Part shown: positions 50,787-58,964 of the stretch, piece after piece
How the letters are laid out: every line of letters starts with the position of its first letter
Position numbering within the stretch: position 1 is the stretch's first letter
Assembly (NCBI GenBank): GCA_913055565.1
Contig: CAJXKP010000009.1
Span: 1 to 64,000 of the forward strand
Reading direction: 5' to 3'
DNA: 64,000 nt
DNA from: an uncultured Ectothiorhodospiraceae bacterium
GTDB lineage: Bacteria > Pseudomonadota > Gammaproteobacteria > Nitrococcales > Nitrococcaceae
Made by a program: the position numbers and the translations under genes
Notes under the pieces: model-generated
The model's database searches: none
The model's input: only the letters and a program-made list of their open reading frames with translations
Told to the model about the DNA's origin: nothing

Positions 50787-51659
50787 TCAATCGGCCCTGA
50801 TGGGATCATTACGCCCCCGCGCCGTGGCCTCGCGCCGGCGCTGCCAGTACTGACCCAGCACGATGCGATTGATCGCCTGCTCCATCTCCGATGCCTGGCG
50901 GGTAGGGCAGAATAGCGTGACCTCGATGCGCTGATGGCCGATGTCGGTCGTGCGAATGGCGACGCGCGGGGCGATGTCGCTCAAGTCCAGGCGACTCCGA
51001 TGCTGCTGCTAGCTGGCGAATGCCTCGGCGGCCTCGGCGTTACGGGCGTGGAGCTGCTGGATAGCCCGCTCGATGTCGTCCATGGCGGCTAACATGTCCA
51101 CATCGGGCTCCAGGACCACCGCGCTCTCCAGGAAATGCCAGCGCTTGAGGAACTGGTGGTTCGTGATGGCCATGGTCAGCAAGAGGCTATTGGGCACCGT
51201 CAACGTGCGACCGGTGTAGTCGCGTTTGTGGCTGTCTCTGGTGGTTTCCTCGAGGGTGGTGGCGAACATCGTCTCGTCGCTGACTTCCGCCTTGTACTCG
51301 CCGATCGCGATCCAGTCCCCCATCCGAAAGGGCCGGTTAATGGCGCGCAACACCGTCCCCGAGATGCAGAGCAAGAGCTCTTTAGTGGCGACCACCAGGG
51401 CCAGTGCGACGGCGGTTATGGATAGCGCGAAGGTGTGGAGTGCCGGCAGCCAGATAAAGAACAGCCCCGCTATGGCAACGCCCACCGTGAGATTGCGCGT
51501 GCGGGCCAGCCAGGCGCGCCGCACGTCCTCGCTCAACCCCGTGTTGCGCTGGATCAGGCGTTTAATGACGTGGCGCAACGTGATCATCACGAGGATGAGG
51601 ATGAGTGAGCTAACCGACCGGTTGCCGGTGAGCATGGGCCAGAGCGCGTCGAGGGTCAT
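50787..51659 (-). pseudogene. MscS-family mechanosensitive channel gene interrupted by an in-frame amber codon
   Basis: The first 216 residues (51659-51012) contain membrane helices and the MscS pore/beta region (FRMGDWIAIGEYKAEVSDETMF, then GRTLTVPNSLLL). A TAG at 51009-51011 ends this frame. In the same frame the next codons continue (QQHRSRLDLSDIAPRVAIRT) to VTLFCPTRQASEMEQAIN, which is the usual C-terminal alpha/beta domain of such channels, ending at 50787. Apart from the single TAG the gene looks intact. Either it is a recent nonsense mutant (CAG to TAG is one step), or a truncated channel is made, or the codon is read through. Confidence 0.75.
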
Positions 51660-51874
51660 TGCGGCTCCGTTGTCGCCGATGAATTGGCTGAATGGCCTTG
51701 CCTGGTGGGCGCGCCGTTACTGCCGCTGCCGCCGAGCTGGTCGCCGTGGCAACTAGGGCGCAACCCGCTATGACACCACGAAGTCTGCCAGAATCGAGGG
51801 GTTTGCGCTCCCGGCGCTCGCCGGGTGTTATGTTTCTAGCGCTGAATTAGGCGAGGACACAAGGAGCCGCATGC

Positions 51875-53050
51875 ATGACCGATAAGCCCGAGTTGACCGA
51901 GCTGGTCGAATCCATCCGAGACGAGACGCCCGCCCGGGCGGCCGGTCGCCTTGCCGAACTCGGGCCCGACGAGGTGCAGTTCGTGCTGTCGCGTTTGTCG
52001 CACGAGCAGGCCGTGCGCGTGGCGAGTCACCTCGAGGAGGGCGCCGCAGGGGATGCCGGCGGTGACGCCGTGATCAGCGGCGATGAGGAGACCGTTAGCG
52101 AATTGATGACAGAGCCGCCGGCCGTGGTGCCCGCGGATAATACCGTCGCCGAGGCCTTGGCCTATCTCGTCAAGCATGTCGACCTGGCCGATATCCATTA
52201 CCTCGTCGCCACCCAGGATGGTCGTCTCACCGGCGTGGTGGGTATGCGCGATCTCCTCCTGGCCAGCCCGTCGGCCGTCCTGAGCGATATTACCGCGCCC
52301 GATCCCTTTGCCTTCCGCACGGATACCCCGGTTCGCGAGGCGGTTACCGACGCCCTCTATTACCACTACCAGGTCTATCCGGTCGTTGATGCCAATGAGC
52401 GGGTCGTGGGCATCGTGCAGGGCTGGAAGCTCTACGAGCGCATCGCCTCGGAGATCGGCGCCCAAGCGGGGGCCCAATACGGCGTCTCGCGTGACGAGGC
52501 GATCCAGACACCCATCTGGCCGGCGTTTCGCATGCGCCATCCCTGGCTGCAGCTCAACCTGCTAACGGCCTTCCTGGCGGCCTTTGTGGTCGGTAGCTTC
52601 GAGGACACTATTGCCCAGGTGGTGGCCCTGGCGGCGTTCCTGCCGGTCCTGGCGGGCCAATCGGGTAATACCGGCTGTCAGGCCCTGGCGATCACTCTGC
52701 GCGGTATGACCCTCGGGCAGCTGCGCGATTACCCCGTTGTGGGGCTGCTGCGTAAGGAGATACTACTCGGGGGATTGAATGGCGCTCTGGTGGGCGTGCC
52801 GGCGGGCATCGCGATGTATGCCTACGCCGCCGCCACGGGGGCCCAAAGCCCGTTCCTGTTAGGGGTGGTGATCTTGCTGGCGATGATCGGCGCCTGCATC
52901 ACCAGCGGCGTGTTCGGCGTGGTGGTGCCCCTGACCCTCCAGCGACTTGGCGCGGATCCGGCGACGGCCAGCAGCATCTTCCTGACTACGTTCACGGATG
53001 TCATCGGCATGGGCCTGATGCTGTTTCTGGCGACGTTGCTCATCCTCTAA
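51875..53050 (+). CDS. mgtE: MgtE-like magnesium transporter (second, short copy)
   Basis: 391 residues, about 60 fewer than the first copy: the N-terminal superhelical domain is reduced to a short region (about 1-65). Two CBS repeats follow (LMTEPPAVVPADNTVAEALAYL and DPFAFRTDTPVREAV), then five membrane helices with LPVLAGQSGNTGCQALAITLRG and GADPATASSIFLTTFTDVIGMG, the ion-site Asp being retained. The shortened sensor domain suggests different gating from the 452-residue paralogue at 28.5 kb. It is transcribed alone. Confidence 0.9.
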   Translation: MTDKPELTELVESIRDETPARAAGRLAELGPDEVQFVLSRLSHEQAVRVASHLEEGAAGDAGGDAVISGDEETVSELMTEPPAVVPADNTVAEALAYLVKHVDLADIHYLVATQDGRLTGVVGMRDLLLASPSAVLSDITAPDPFAFRTDTPVREAVTDALYYHYQVYPVVDANERVVGIVQGWKLYERIASEIGAQAGAQYGVSRDEAIQTPIWPAFRMRHPWLQLNLLTAFLAAFVVGSFEDTIAQVVALAAFLPVLAGQSGNTGCQALAITLRGMTLGQLRDYPVVGLLRKEILLGGLNGALVGVPAGIAMYAYAAATGAQSPFLLGVVILLAMIGACITSGVFGVVVPLTLQRLGADPATASSIFLTTFTDVIGMGLMLFLATLLIL

Positions 53051-53176
53051 CGTCGCTGGCACTAGCGCCCCGCCAGGGCGTCCCTACCCCGGCATTAGGG
53101 TGATGCGCCGAGTGATCCCGCGCTCTCGACGAAGGTTGCTTGGTCGCCGAGGCGCTCGCAAGCGGTAGGTAATGGC

Positions 53177-53557
53177 TCACGGGATGGGGGTCAGCTCGTT
53201 GGCCTCGATAATGCGGCCGGTCTGTCGACTATAGCGGAACTCGCCCTGCACGCGGACCGTCTCGCCGACGCGATCCGCTATCCGATCCATGCGCCGAATC
53301 TCGACGCGATTGAGGTCGTCGTCCTCAATCCAGTAGTGCTCGGGGTCGGGGTGCGTATTAACCTTGCCGGCGGTGCTTACGCGTTGGCCATCGTAGCGCT
53401 CGGCGAAGCGCACCAGCTCGGCGAGAGGCACGCTGGTTGCACCGTCAGGCGAGCTGCAGGCGGCCATGAGCACGCTCGCCGCGAGCAAGGCCCGGACGGC
53501 GCGGCGGCGCCAGGGACCCGGTCCGATTGGATGTAGCCCGCTGTCATGAGGGCTCAT
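53177..53557 (-). CDS. Small lipoprotein with OB-fold-like domain
   Basis: 126 residues. An N-terminal segment ends in the lipobox LMAAC. The body (PLAELVRFAERYDGQRVSTAGKV, then HYWIEDDDLNRVEIRR and ETVRVQGEFRYSRQTGRIIEANELTPI) has the alternating strand pattern of small OB-fold nucleic-acid-binding-like or DUF-type lipoproteins of the envelope. No specific family was recognised. Confidence 0.65.
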   Translation of the reverse strand: MSPHDSGLHPIGPGPWRRRAVRALLAASVLMAACSSPDGATSVPLAELVRFAERYDGQRVSTAGKVNTHPDPEHYWIEDDDLNRVEIRRMDRIADRVGETVRVQGEFRYSRQTGRIIEANELTPIP

Positions 53558-53772
53558 GATGCCTCCGCGTCATCGTTTAATCCCGCTATGAGACTCGGCC
53601 AGGCCGGCCCCTGTAACGCCTTGTCGAGCGCCGCTCCGCTGTAAGGCTAGCAGAGAATCGTTGCGTCAATTGCTCTGGGTCCAGGCGATCTTCCCTATAG
53701 CAAGGAACCGCCGCCAAAACCATCTATTCGACAAGTTTAACTGGCAAATCGGCGATCGTAAGGAGGCGTGGG

Positions 53773-54132
53773 ATGTGGCGAGTGATAGCGTGCGTGGGAT
53801 TAGCCGGCCTTATGGCGACGGCCGCCCTGGCCGACGAAGCGCGCATCTATACCGACGATGGCGTGGCTATTAGCGGCGCCGAGTGGCATTTCGCTACCGT
53901 CGAGCACCGTGCGATGTTTGCTCGCAACCCAGCGAGTTACGCCCCGAAATACGGGGGCTGGTGCGCCTGGGCCGCAGCGCAGGATCGTGCCACGGCGAGC
54001 TCCCCGCAGGCGTGGCGAGTTCTGGATGGCGAGCTCTATATGAACTACAACCAAGCGATCCAGCGGCGCTGGGAAACGGATATCGAGGGCTTCATCGTCG
54101 AGGCCAACAGGAATTGGCCCGATATCTTCTAG
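53773..54132 (+). CDS. Exported YHS-domain protein
   Basis: 119 residues with a signal peptide (MWRVIACVGLAGLMATAALA). The mature part contains a YHS-type block, WHFATVEHRAMFARNPASYAPKYGGWCAWA, seen in proteins linked to copper or heavy-metal handling. Metal binding here would rest on the Cys and His of that block. An aaggagg ribosome-binding site precedes the ATG. It is presumably periplasmic and is transcribed alone. Confidence 0.8.
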   Translation: MWRVIACVGLAGLMATAALADEARIYTDDGVAISGAEWHFATVEHRAMFARNPASYAPKYGGWCAWAAAQDRATASSPQAWRVLDGELYMNYNQAIQRRWETDIEGFIVEANRNWPDIF

Positions 54133-54277
54133 CCGCCGCGTGGTCGGCGGTGCCCGACGCGCGTGCGTCGGGTTAGCTCTTTCCATGGCGTCATGGTGTT
54201 GGCGCGGCGTTGCTCGAGCTCGGTATAACGGTGCTCGACGGGACCCGCTTACTCCTGCTAGGCGCCCTCTGACTTGC

Positions 54278-54307
54278 TTGACCCAATTTTGTGCAACGCA
54301 CTAGAGT
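54278..54307 (+). promoter_or_regulatory. Possible sigma-70 promoter of the FGGY kinase
   Basis: TTGACC at 54278-54283 and TAGAGT at 54302-54307 are spaced by 18 bases, about 55 bases before the GTG start at 54361. Match quality is moderate and no other candidate in the 228-base gap is better. Confidence 0.35.
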
Positions 54308-54360
54308 CCAGCGTCATAGTGTTGTAAAGATTTTGCCTAAAGTGCCGAGAGAGTGACAGC

Positions 54361-55950
54361 GTGAGCGGCTATAGTATTGGTGTTGAGGTCGGTGCGAAGC
54401 ACGTAACGGCCGGCGTGTTCGATGACGCCGGGCGGCTGATCGGGCGGGCCAGGCGCGAGTTAACGCCGGTCGAGCCAGCTGCCGGTATCGTGGAACAGGC
54501 CGGCGAGGCGGTCTGGGCGGGTACCTGTGGCTGCGTGCGCGCCGCCGTCGCCACCGCTGGCATTGATGCCGAAGGTATCGTGAGTCTGGGGTTTGCCGCG
54601 GTTAGTGCGCTGGTGGCGCTGGACGGCGCGGACGGCCCTTGTTCGGTGTCCGCCAGTGGCGATTCTGATCTGAATATCATCCTCGATCTCGACCGGCGCG
54701 CGACGGCCGAGGCGGATGTTGTGAACGCCACTCAGCACTCGGCGCTCGCCTACAGCGGCGGTAAGGTAACCGCCGGCCATGCGCTGCCGAGGCTCCTTTG
54801 GCTCAAACGCCACTGCCCCGACTCCTATCGGCGGGCGCGCGCCTTTATGGATCTCAGTGAGTATCTCGTCTATCGCGCCTCGGGCGCATTTGTTCGCAGT
54901 CGCTCGGTGATCGCCTGCCAATGGCTGTACTTGAGTCATCGCGGTGAATGGCCCGCCGATCTTTTGCGGTCGCTTGATCTCGGTGACCTGCCTGCCTTGT
55001 CCCGCTTGGGCCAGCGTGTACAAGCCGCTGGGGAACCCGTGGGAGCGCTTACGCCGGAGGCGGCCGACGCGCTCTGTCTGAGCCGGCAAACAGTAGTCGC
55101 GGCGGCGCTGCTCGACGCCGAGGCGGGTGGCGTGGGCCTCGTCGGCGGCGATCCGGCGGGCAAGCTGGCGCTCATCGGCGGTCCCTCGGCGCGCCACGTG
55201 GTGCTCAGTCGCGAGCCGAGGTTCGCGGCTGGTATCGGTGGACCGGTCCAGGGGGCCATGGGCCAGGACTACTGGCTGAGCTATGCGGCCCAGAATGCCT
55301 TTGGTGCCCTGTTGGATAACGTTATTACGGATAGTGCGGGCTATCCCGCGTTGTTGCGCGGTGCCCGAGAGACGGGTCGCGACGTGGGCCAGCTGCTTAC
55401 GGATCGCGTCCAGGAGCTCGAAGCTCGTGAGAGTAGTCCGACCCGGTCGCTGCATGTGCTGGACTATCAGGACGCAGCGCGGTCGCCGCGCTCGGATTTG
55501 GGTCGTCAGCGCGAGGGCAGTGGCGTAAGCCTGGAACAGGATGTCGATGCCCTAGCCAGGCGGTACCTGGCCACTATCCAGGCCCTTTGCTACCGCACCC
55601 GCCATATCGCTGAGGTCATGGCGGGCAGCGGTCATGAGCTCAAGGCCATCCGGGCCTGCGGGCAAATGGCCTATAACCCGCTTTGGTGCCGTGAGCTAGC
55701 CGATGCCACGGGCCTACGGCTGGAGCTGCCGCGCGGTGGTGATCCCATGCTGCTGGGCACGGCCGTGGCAGCGGCTACGGCGGTCGGCGCGTTTAATTCC
55801 CTGGATGAGGGGATGGCCGCCTGGACCCGCGATATCGAGACCATTGAGCCCGGTATGGCGCGGGCACAGCTCCACGAGGCGAAGTATTTCGTCTATCGCC
55901 AGCTCTACGACGATGAGATGGCCCAACGCGAGGTCAGGGCCCGAGCCTAG
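54361..55950 (+). CDS. FGGY-family carbohydrate kinase (pentulose kinase-like)
   Basis: 529 residues from a GTG start. The first FGGY domain opens with YSIGVEVGAKHVTAGVFDDAGRLIGRA (phosphate-1 loop), and LLWLKRHCPDSYRRARAFMDLSEYLVYRASG is shared with ribulokinase/YpCarbK-like members. The second domain carries MGQDYWLSYAAQNAFGALLDNV and the nucleotide-site IRACGQMAYNPLWCRELADATG plus GGDPMLLGTAVAAATAVG. Some active-site residues vary: the expected DHRA motif reads LDRRATAEAD. It is paired with the UPF0303 gene 101 bases downstream. Confidence 0.8.
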   Translation: MSGYSIGVEVGAKHVTAGVFDDAGRLIGRARRELTPVEPAAGIVEQAGEAVWAGTCGCVRAAVATAGIDAEGIVSLGFAAVSALVALDGADGPCSVSASGDSDLNIILDLDRRATAEADVVNATQHSALAYSGGKVTAGHALPRLLWLKRHCPDSYRRARAFMDLSEYLVYRASGAFVRSRSVIACQWLYLSHRGEWPADLLRSLDLGDLPALSRLGQRVQAAGEPVGALTPEAADALCLSRQTVVAAALLDAEAGGVGLVGGDPAGKLALIGGPSARHVVLSREPRFAAGIGGPVQGAMGQDYWLSYAAQNAFGALLDNVITDSAGYPALLRGARETGRDVGQLLTDRVQELEARESSPTRSLHVLDYQDAARSPRSDLGRQREGSGVSLEQDVDALARRYLATIQALCYRTRHIAEVMAGSGHELKAIRACGQMAYNPLWCRELADATGLRLELPRGGDPMLLGTAVAAATAVGAFNSLDEGMAAWTRDIETIEPGMARAQLHEAKYFVYRQLYDDEMAQREVRARA

Positions 55951-56051
55951 ATCGCTCGCTGCGGTCGTCGCAGGAGCGCTGGGCGCAGCCTGGCGCTCGC
56001 TGCCCGTAGAACCCACTATGGTGGCAGGCGGCACGCTTTAGAGGAGACGCC

Positions 56052-56555
56052 ATGAGCATCGAGGCCGACGGTTCCCAGATCGCGCGCCAGGAAGAGCGCT
56101 TGCAATTCGGGCATTTCGATGCCCGCGAGGCCTGGATCGTGGGCGCGCGGATCAAGACCCTTGCCGAGGGCCGGCATCAGCAGGTGGCGATCGAGATCGG
56201 GCTGTTCGGTCAGCGCTTGTTCTTCTACGCCATGCCGGGTACGACGCCCGACAACGCCGAGTGGATCCGCCGTAAGGCCAACGTGGTGGCGCGCTTCCAG
56301 CGCAGCTCCTATGCGATCGGCCGGCGCCTTGAACAGCAAGGCCAGAGTCTGGAGGGCCGCTGGGGTTTGGTCACAGCGGATTACGCCGCCAAGGGCGGCG
56401 CGTTCCCGCTGGTCCTCGCCGGGACGGGCTGTGTCGGATTCATCGGTGTTTCCGGGTTGCCGCAGCGCCAGGACCGCGAGCTGGTCGTTGCGGCGCTGGC
56501 GGAACGCCTTGGTCAGCCCCTCGACGAGCTCGCCTTGCCGGACGAGGCGGTATGA
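56052..56555 (+). CDS. UPF0303 family (heme-degrading-domain-like) protein
   Basis: 167 residues, soluble. It shows the UPF0303 pattern: ERLQFGHFDAREAWIVGARI, then HQQVAIEIGLFGQRLFFYAMPGTTPDNAEWIRRKANVV, and AKGGAFPLVLAGTGCVGFIGVSG. The fold is related to HbpS/GlcG-type heme-binding proteins. A ttagaggagacgcc leader contains a strong ribosome-binding site. Such genes often sit beside carbohydrate kinases or dehydrogenases, as here with the FGGY kinase. Confidence 0.82.
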   Translation: MSIEADGSQIARQEERLQFGHFDAREAWIVGARIKTLAEGRHQQVAIEIGLFGQRLFFYAMPGTTPDNAEWIRRKANVVARFQRSSYAIGRRLEQQGQSLEGRWGLVTADYAAKGGAFPLVLAGTGCVGFIGVSGLPQRQDRELVVAALAERLGQPLDELALPDEAV

Positions 56556-56609
56556 CGGCCTGGCCCACTGATTGATGCATAACCCGCTAACCGACGGGGG
56601 CAAGGCGGC

Positions 56610-57890
56610 ATGCTGCGCTCGCTAGCCACGGGCGGCGGCTGGCTGCCGTGCCGCGAGGGCGAGCTAGCGCCGGCCCTGTGGTCGTTCGTCTATTTCTTCT
56701 TTGTCCTCGGCGCCTACTACGTCGTGCGACCCGTCCGGGACACGATGGGTATTACCGGCGGTGTGGATCAGCTGCAGTGGCTGTTTACGGCCACCTTCCT
56801 GGCCATGACTGGGGCGGTTCCGCTGTATGGCTGGCTTGCCTCACGGGTGCCCCGGCGCACGCTCATCCCGGTAGCCTATGGCTTCTTCATCCTCAATCTT
56901 TTGATCTTCTCGATACTGCTTAGGCAGGGCGTCGCCGAGGTCTGGGTGGCGCGGGTGTTCTATGTCTGGGTCAGCGTGTTCAATCTATTCGTAGTGTCGG
57001 TGTTCTGGACCTTCATGGCCGATATCTATAGCACCGCCCAGGCGCGCCGTCTTTTCGGGTTCATCGCTGCGGGCGGCAGCGCCGGGGCCATTGCCGGTCC
57101 GTTGGTGACGAACCGTTTCGCTGAGGCCATCGGCATGGCCAATCTGCTGATCGTTTCCTCGCTGATGCTGGGATTCGCCCTGATCGCGGTGCTGCGTCTG
57201 CGTACCTGGGCGGCGTCGGGCACGGCACCAGCCGACAATGACCGGATCGCCCTCGGCGGCCACGCGCTAGATGGCGTGCGCCAGCTGTTGAGCTCGCGCT
57301 ATCTCACGGCCATTGGCGCCTTCATCGTCCTCTACACCCTGACCTCGACATTCCTGTATTTCCAGCAGGCGAGTATCGTGGCGACGACCTTTAACGATGA
57401 CGCCGCGCGCACCGAGGCCTTCTCGCTCATCGATCTAGCCACCAACGCGCTAACGGTGGGCTTGCAGTTGCTGGCGACACATCAGCTGATCCGCTATCTC
57501 GGTTTGCCTGTTGCGCTCGCCGGCGTTCCATTGATCGTCGCGGTCGGCTTCGTTGCCCTCGGCTTGATGCCAGTCTTCGCTGTTCTACTGGTCTTCCAGG
57601 TCCTGCGCCGTGCCGGCAATTACGGCCTGACCCGCCCCGCGCGCGAAACCCTGTTCACGACGGTCAGCCGCGGCGAGCGCTACAAGGCCAAGAATGTTAT
57701 CGATACGCTGGTCTACCGGGGTGGTGACGCGGTGGCGGGGTGGATCTACGCTGGACTCGGCGTCCTGGGGTTAGGCATCACGGGCACTGCTGCCGTGGCA
57801 GTCCCCGTGGCTATCGGCTGGGCGGGTTTTGGCTACTGGTTGGGTCGGGTTGGGACGCGCCGGGCAGCCGCCATGGAGGCCGTGCCCTAG
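56610..57890 (+). CDS. MFS-like membrane protein of the nucleotide-transporter type
   Basis: 426 residues with about twelve membrane helices. The N-terminal half has GAYYVVRPVRDTMGITGG and VFWTFMADIYSTAQARRLFGFIAAGGSAGAIAGP, a signature shared by NTP/NDP-exchange (ATP/ADP carrier-like) proteins and related bacterial MFS proteins. Charged residues typical of nucleotide binding could not be checked. Actual substrate is unknown; free-living bacteria keep such proteins for unrelated roles. It is followed 44 bases later by the aldo/keto reductase gene. Confidence 0.75.
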   Translation: MLRSLATGGGWLPCREGELAPALWSFVYFFFVLGAYYVVRPVRDTMGITGGVDQLQWLFTATFLAMTGAVPLYGWLASRVPRRTLIPVAYGFFILNLLIFSILLRQGVAEVWVARVFYVWVSVFNLFVVSVFWTFMADIYSTAQARRLFGFIAAGGSAGAIAGPLVTNRFAEAIGMANLLIVSSLMLGFALIAVLRLRTWAASGTAPADNDRIALGGHALDGVRQLLSSRYLTAIGAFIVLYTLTSTFLYFQQASIVATTFNDDAARTEAFSLIDLATNALTVGLQLLATHQLIRYLGLPVALAGVPLIVAVGFVALGLMPVFAVLLVFQVLRRAGNYGLTRPARETLFTTVSRGERYKAKNVIDTLVYRGGDAVAGWIYAGLGVLGLGITGTAAVAVPVAIGWAGFGYWLGRVGTRRAAAMEAVP

Positions 57891-57934
57891 CCGCCGCCCA
57901 ACCATGGGATGTTAACCGTCGTGGGAGGTGATAG

Positions 57935-58867
57935 ATGGGCACTCGAATCGATCGTCGGGGTTTTATCCAGGGCGCGCTGGCTACCGGCGCGCTGTCGCTG
58001 ATGCCCTGGCCGTTCTCGGCGCCTCGGGCGGCTACGGACGATGTCATTCGGCGCCCCATACCGGCGACGGGCGAACGGGTGCCCGTGGCCGGCATGGGCA
58101 CCTATCGCACCTTCGATATGGATACTGGCGACCCGCAGGCACGCGAGCGGATGCTGACGGTGCTGCGTCGTTTCGTCGACGGCGGCGGCCGGGTCATCGA
58201 TTCCTCGCCTATGTACGGGCGGGCCGAGGCGGTCGTTGGTGAGCTCGCCAAGGGGCTCGGCGTGACGGATCAGCTCTGGATGGCGACCAAGGTTTGGACG
58301 CAAGGGCGCTCGCGGGGTGTCGAGCAGATGGAGCGCTCCCTTGAGCGCATGGGCGTCGCCACCATGGATCTGATGCAGGTCCACAACCTGTTGGACCTCG
58401 AGACCCATCTCGCCACGCTCAAGGCCTGGAAGGACGAGGGGCGGGTGCGCTATATCGGGGCAACGCACTACACGGTGAGCCGCCACAGTGACCTCGCGCG
58501 TCTCATCGAGAGATACCCCCTGGATTTCGTGCAGTTCAATTACAACGTCGGCGAGCGCCACGCCGAACAGCGGCTGCTGCCCGCCTGCCGCGATCAGGGG
58601 GTTGCCACGCTCATCAATGAGCCCTTCGAGCAGGGGCGGCTCTTTGGTCGCGTTGAGGGGCGCGCGGTGCCGGAATGGGCGAGCGAGATCGGCTGCCGGA
58701 CATGGGCCCAGCTATTGTTGAAATTCCTTATCGGCCACCCGGCCGTAACGGCCGTAATCCCGGCGACGAGCGATCCTGAGCACGCGGCCGAGAACGTCGC
58801 CGCCGGCCGAGGCGAGGTGCCGGACGAGGGCATGCGCGAGCGCATCGCCGCTGCTGTGTTGGACTAG
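57935..58867 (+). CDS. Tat-exported aldo/keto reductase
   Basis: 310 residues. The N-terminus is a twin-arginine signal (DRRGFIQGALATGALSLMPWPFSAPRAA). The barrel shows the aldo/keto reductase catalytic set: Asp and Tyr in VIDSSPMYGRAEAVVG, Lys in WMATKVW and His in LMQVHNLLDL. EHAAENVAAGRG at the end lies in the cofactor-binding region. Export of a cofactor-bound reductase through Tat would explain the signal. The start has a gggaggtg site eight bases upstream. Substrate is unknown. Confidence 0.87.
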   Translation: MGTRIDRRGFIQGALATGALSLMPWPFSAPRAATDDVIRRPIPATGERVPVAGMGTYRTFDMDTGDPQARERMLTVLRRFVDGGGRVIDSSPMYGRAEAVVGELAKGLGVTDQLWMATKVWTQGRSRGVEQMERSLERMGVATMDLMQVHNLLDLETHLATLKAWKDEGRVRYIGATHYTVSRHSDLARLIERYPLDFVQFNYNVGERHAEQRLLPACRDQGVATLINEPFEQGRLFGRVEGRAVPEWASEIGCRTWAQLLLKFLIGHPAVTAVIPATSDPEHAAENVAAGRGEVPDEGMRERIAAAVLD

Positions 58868-58964
58868 GTTCGACGCCGGCGTGGGCCATGGTGCTGGGCG
58901 GCATTGCGCCCCCCGACATGGGCGCCCAAACTTTGTGTAAAAGCGTTTTTAGATTGGGCACGCG

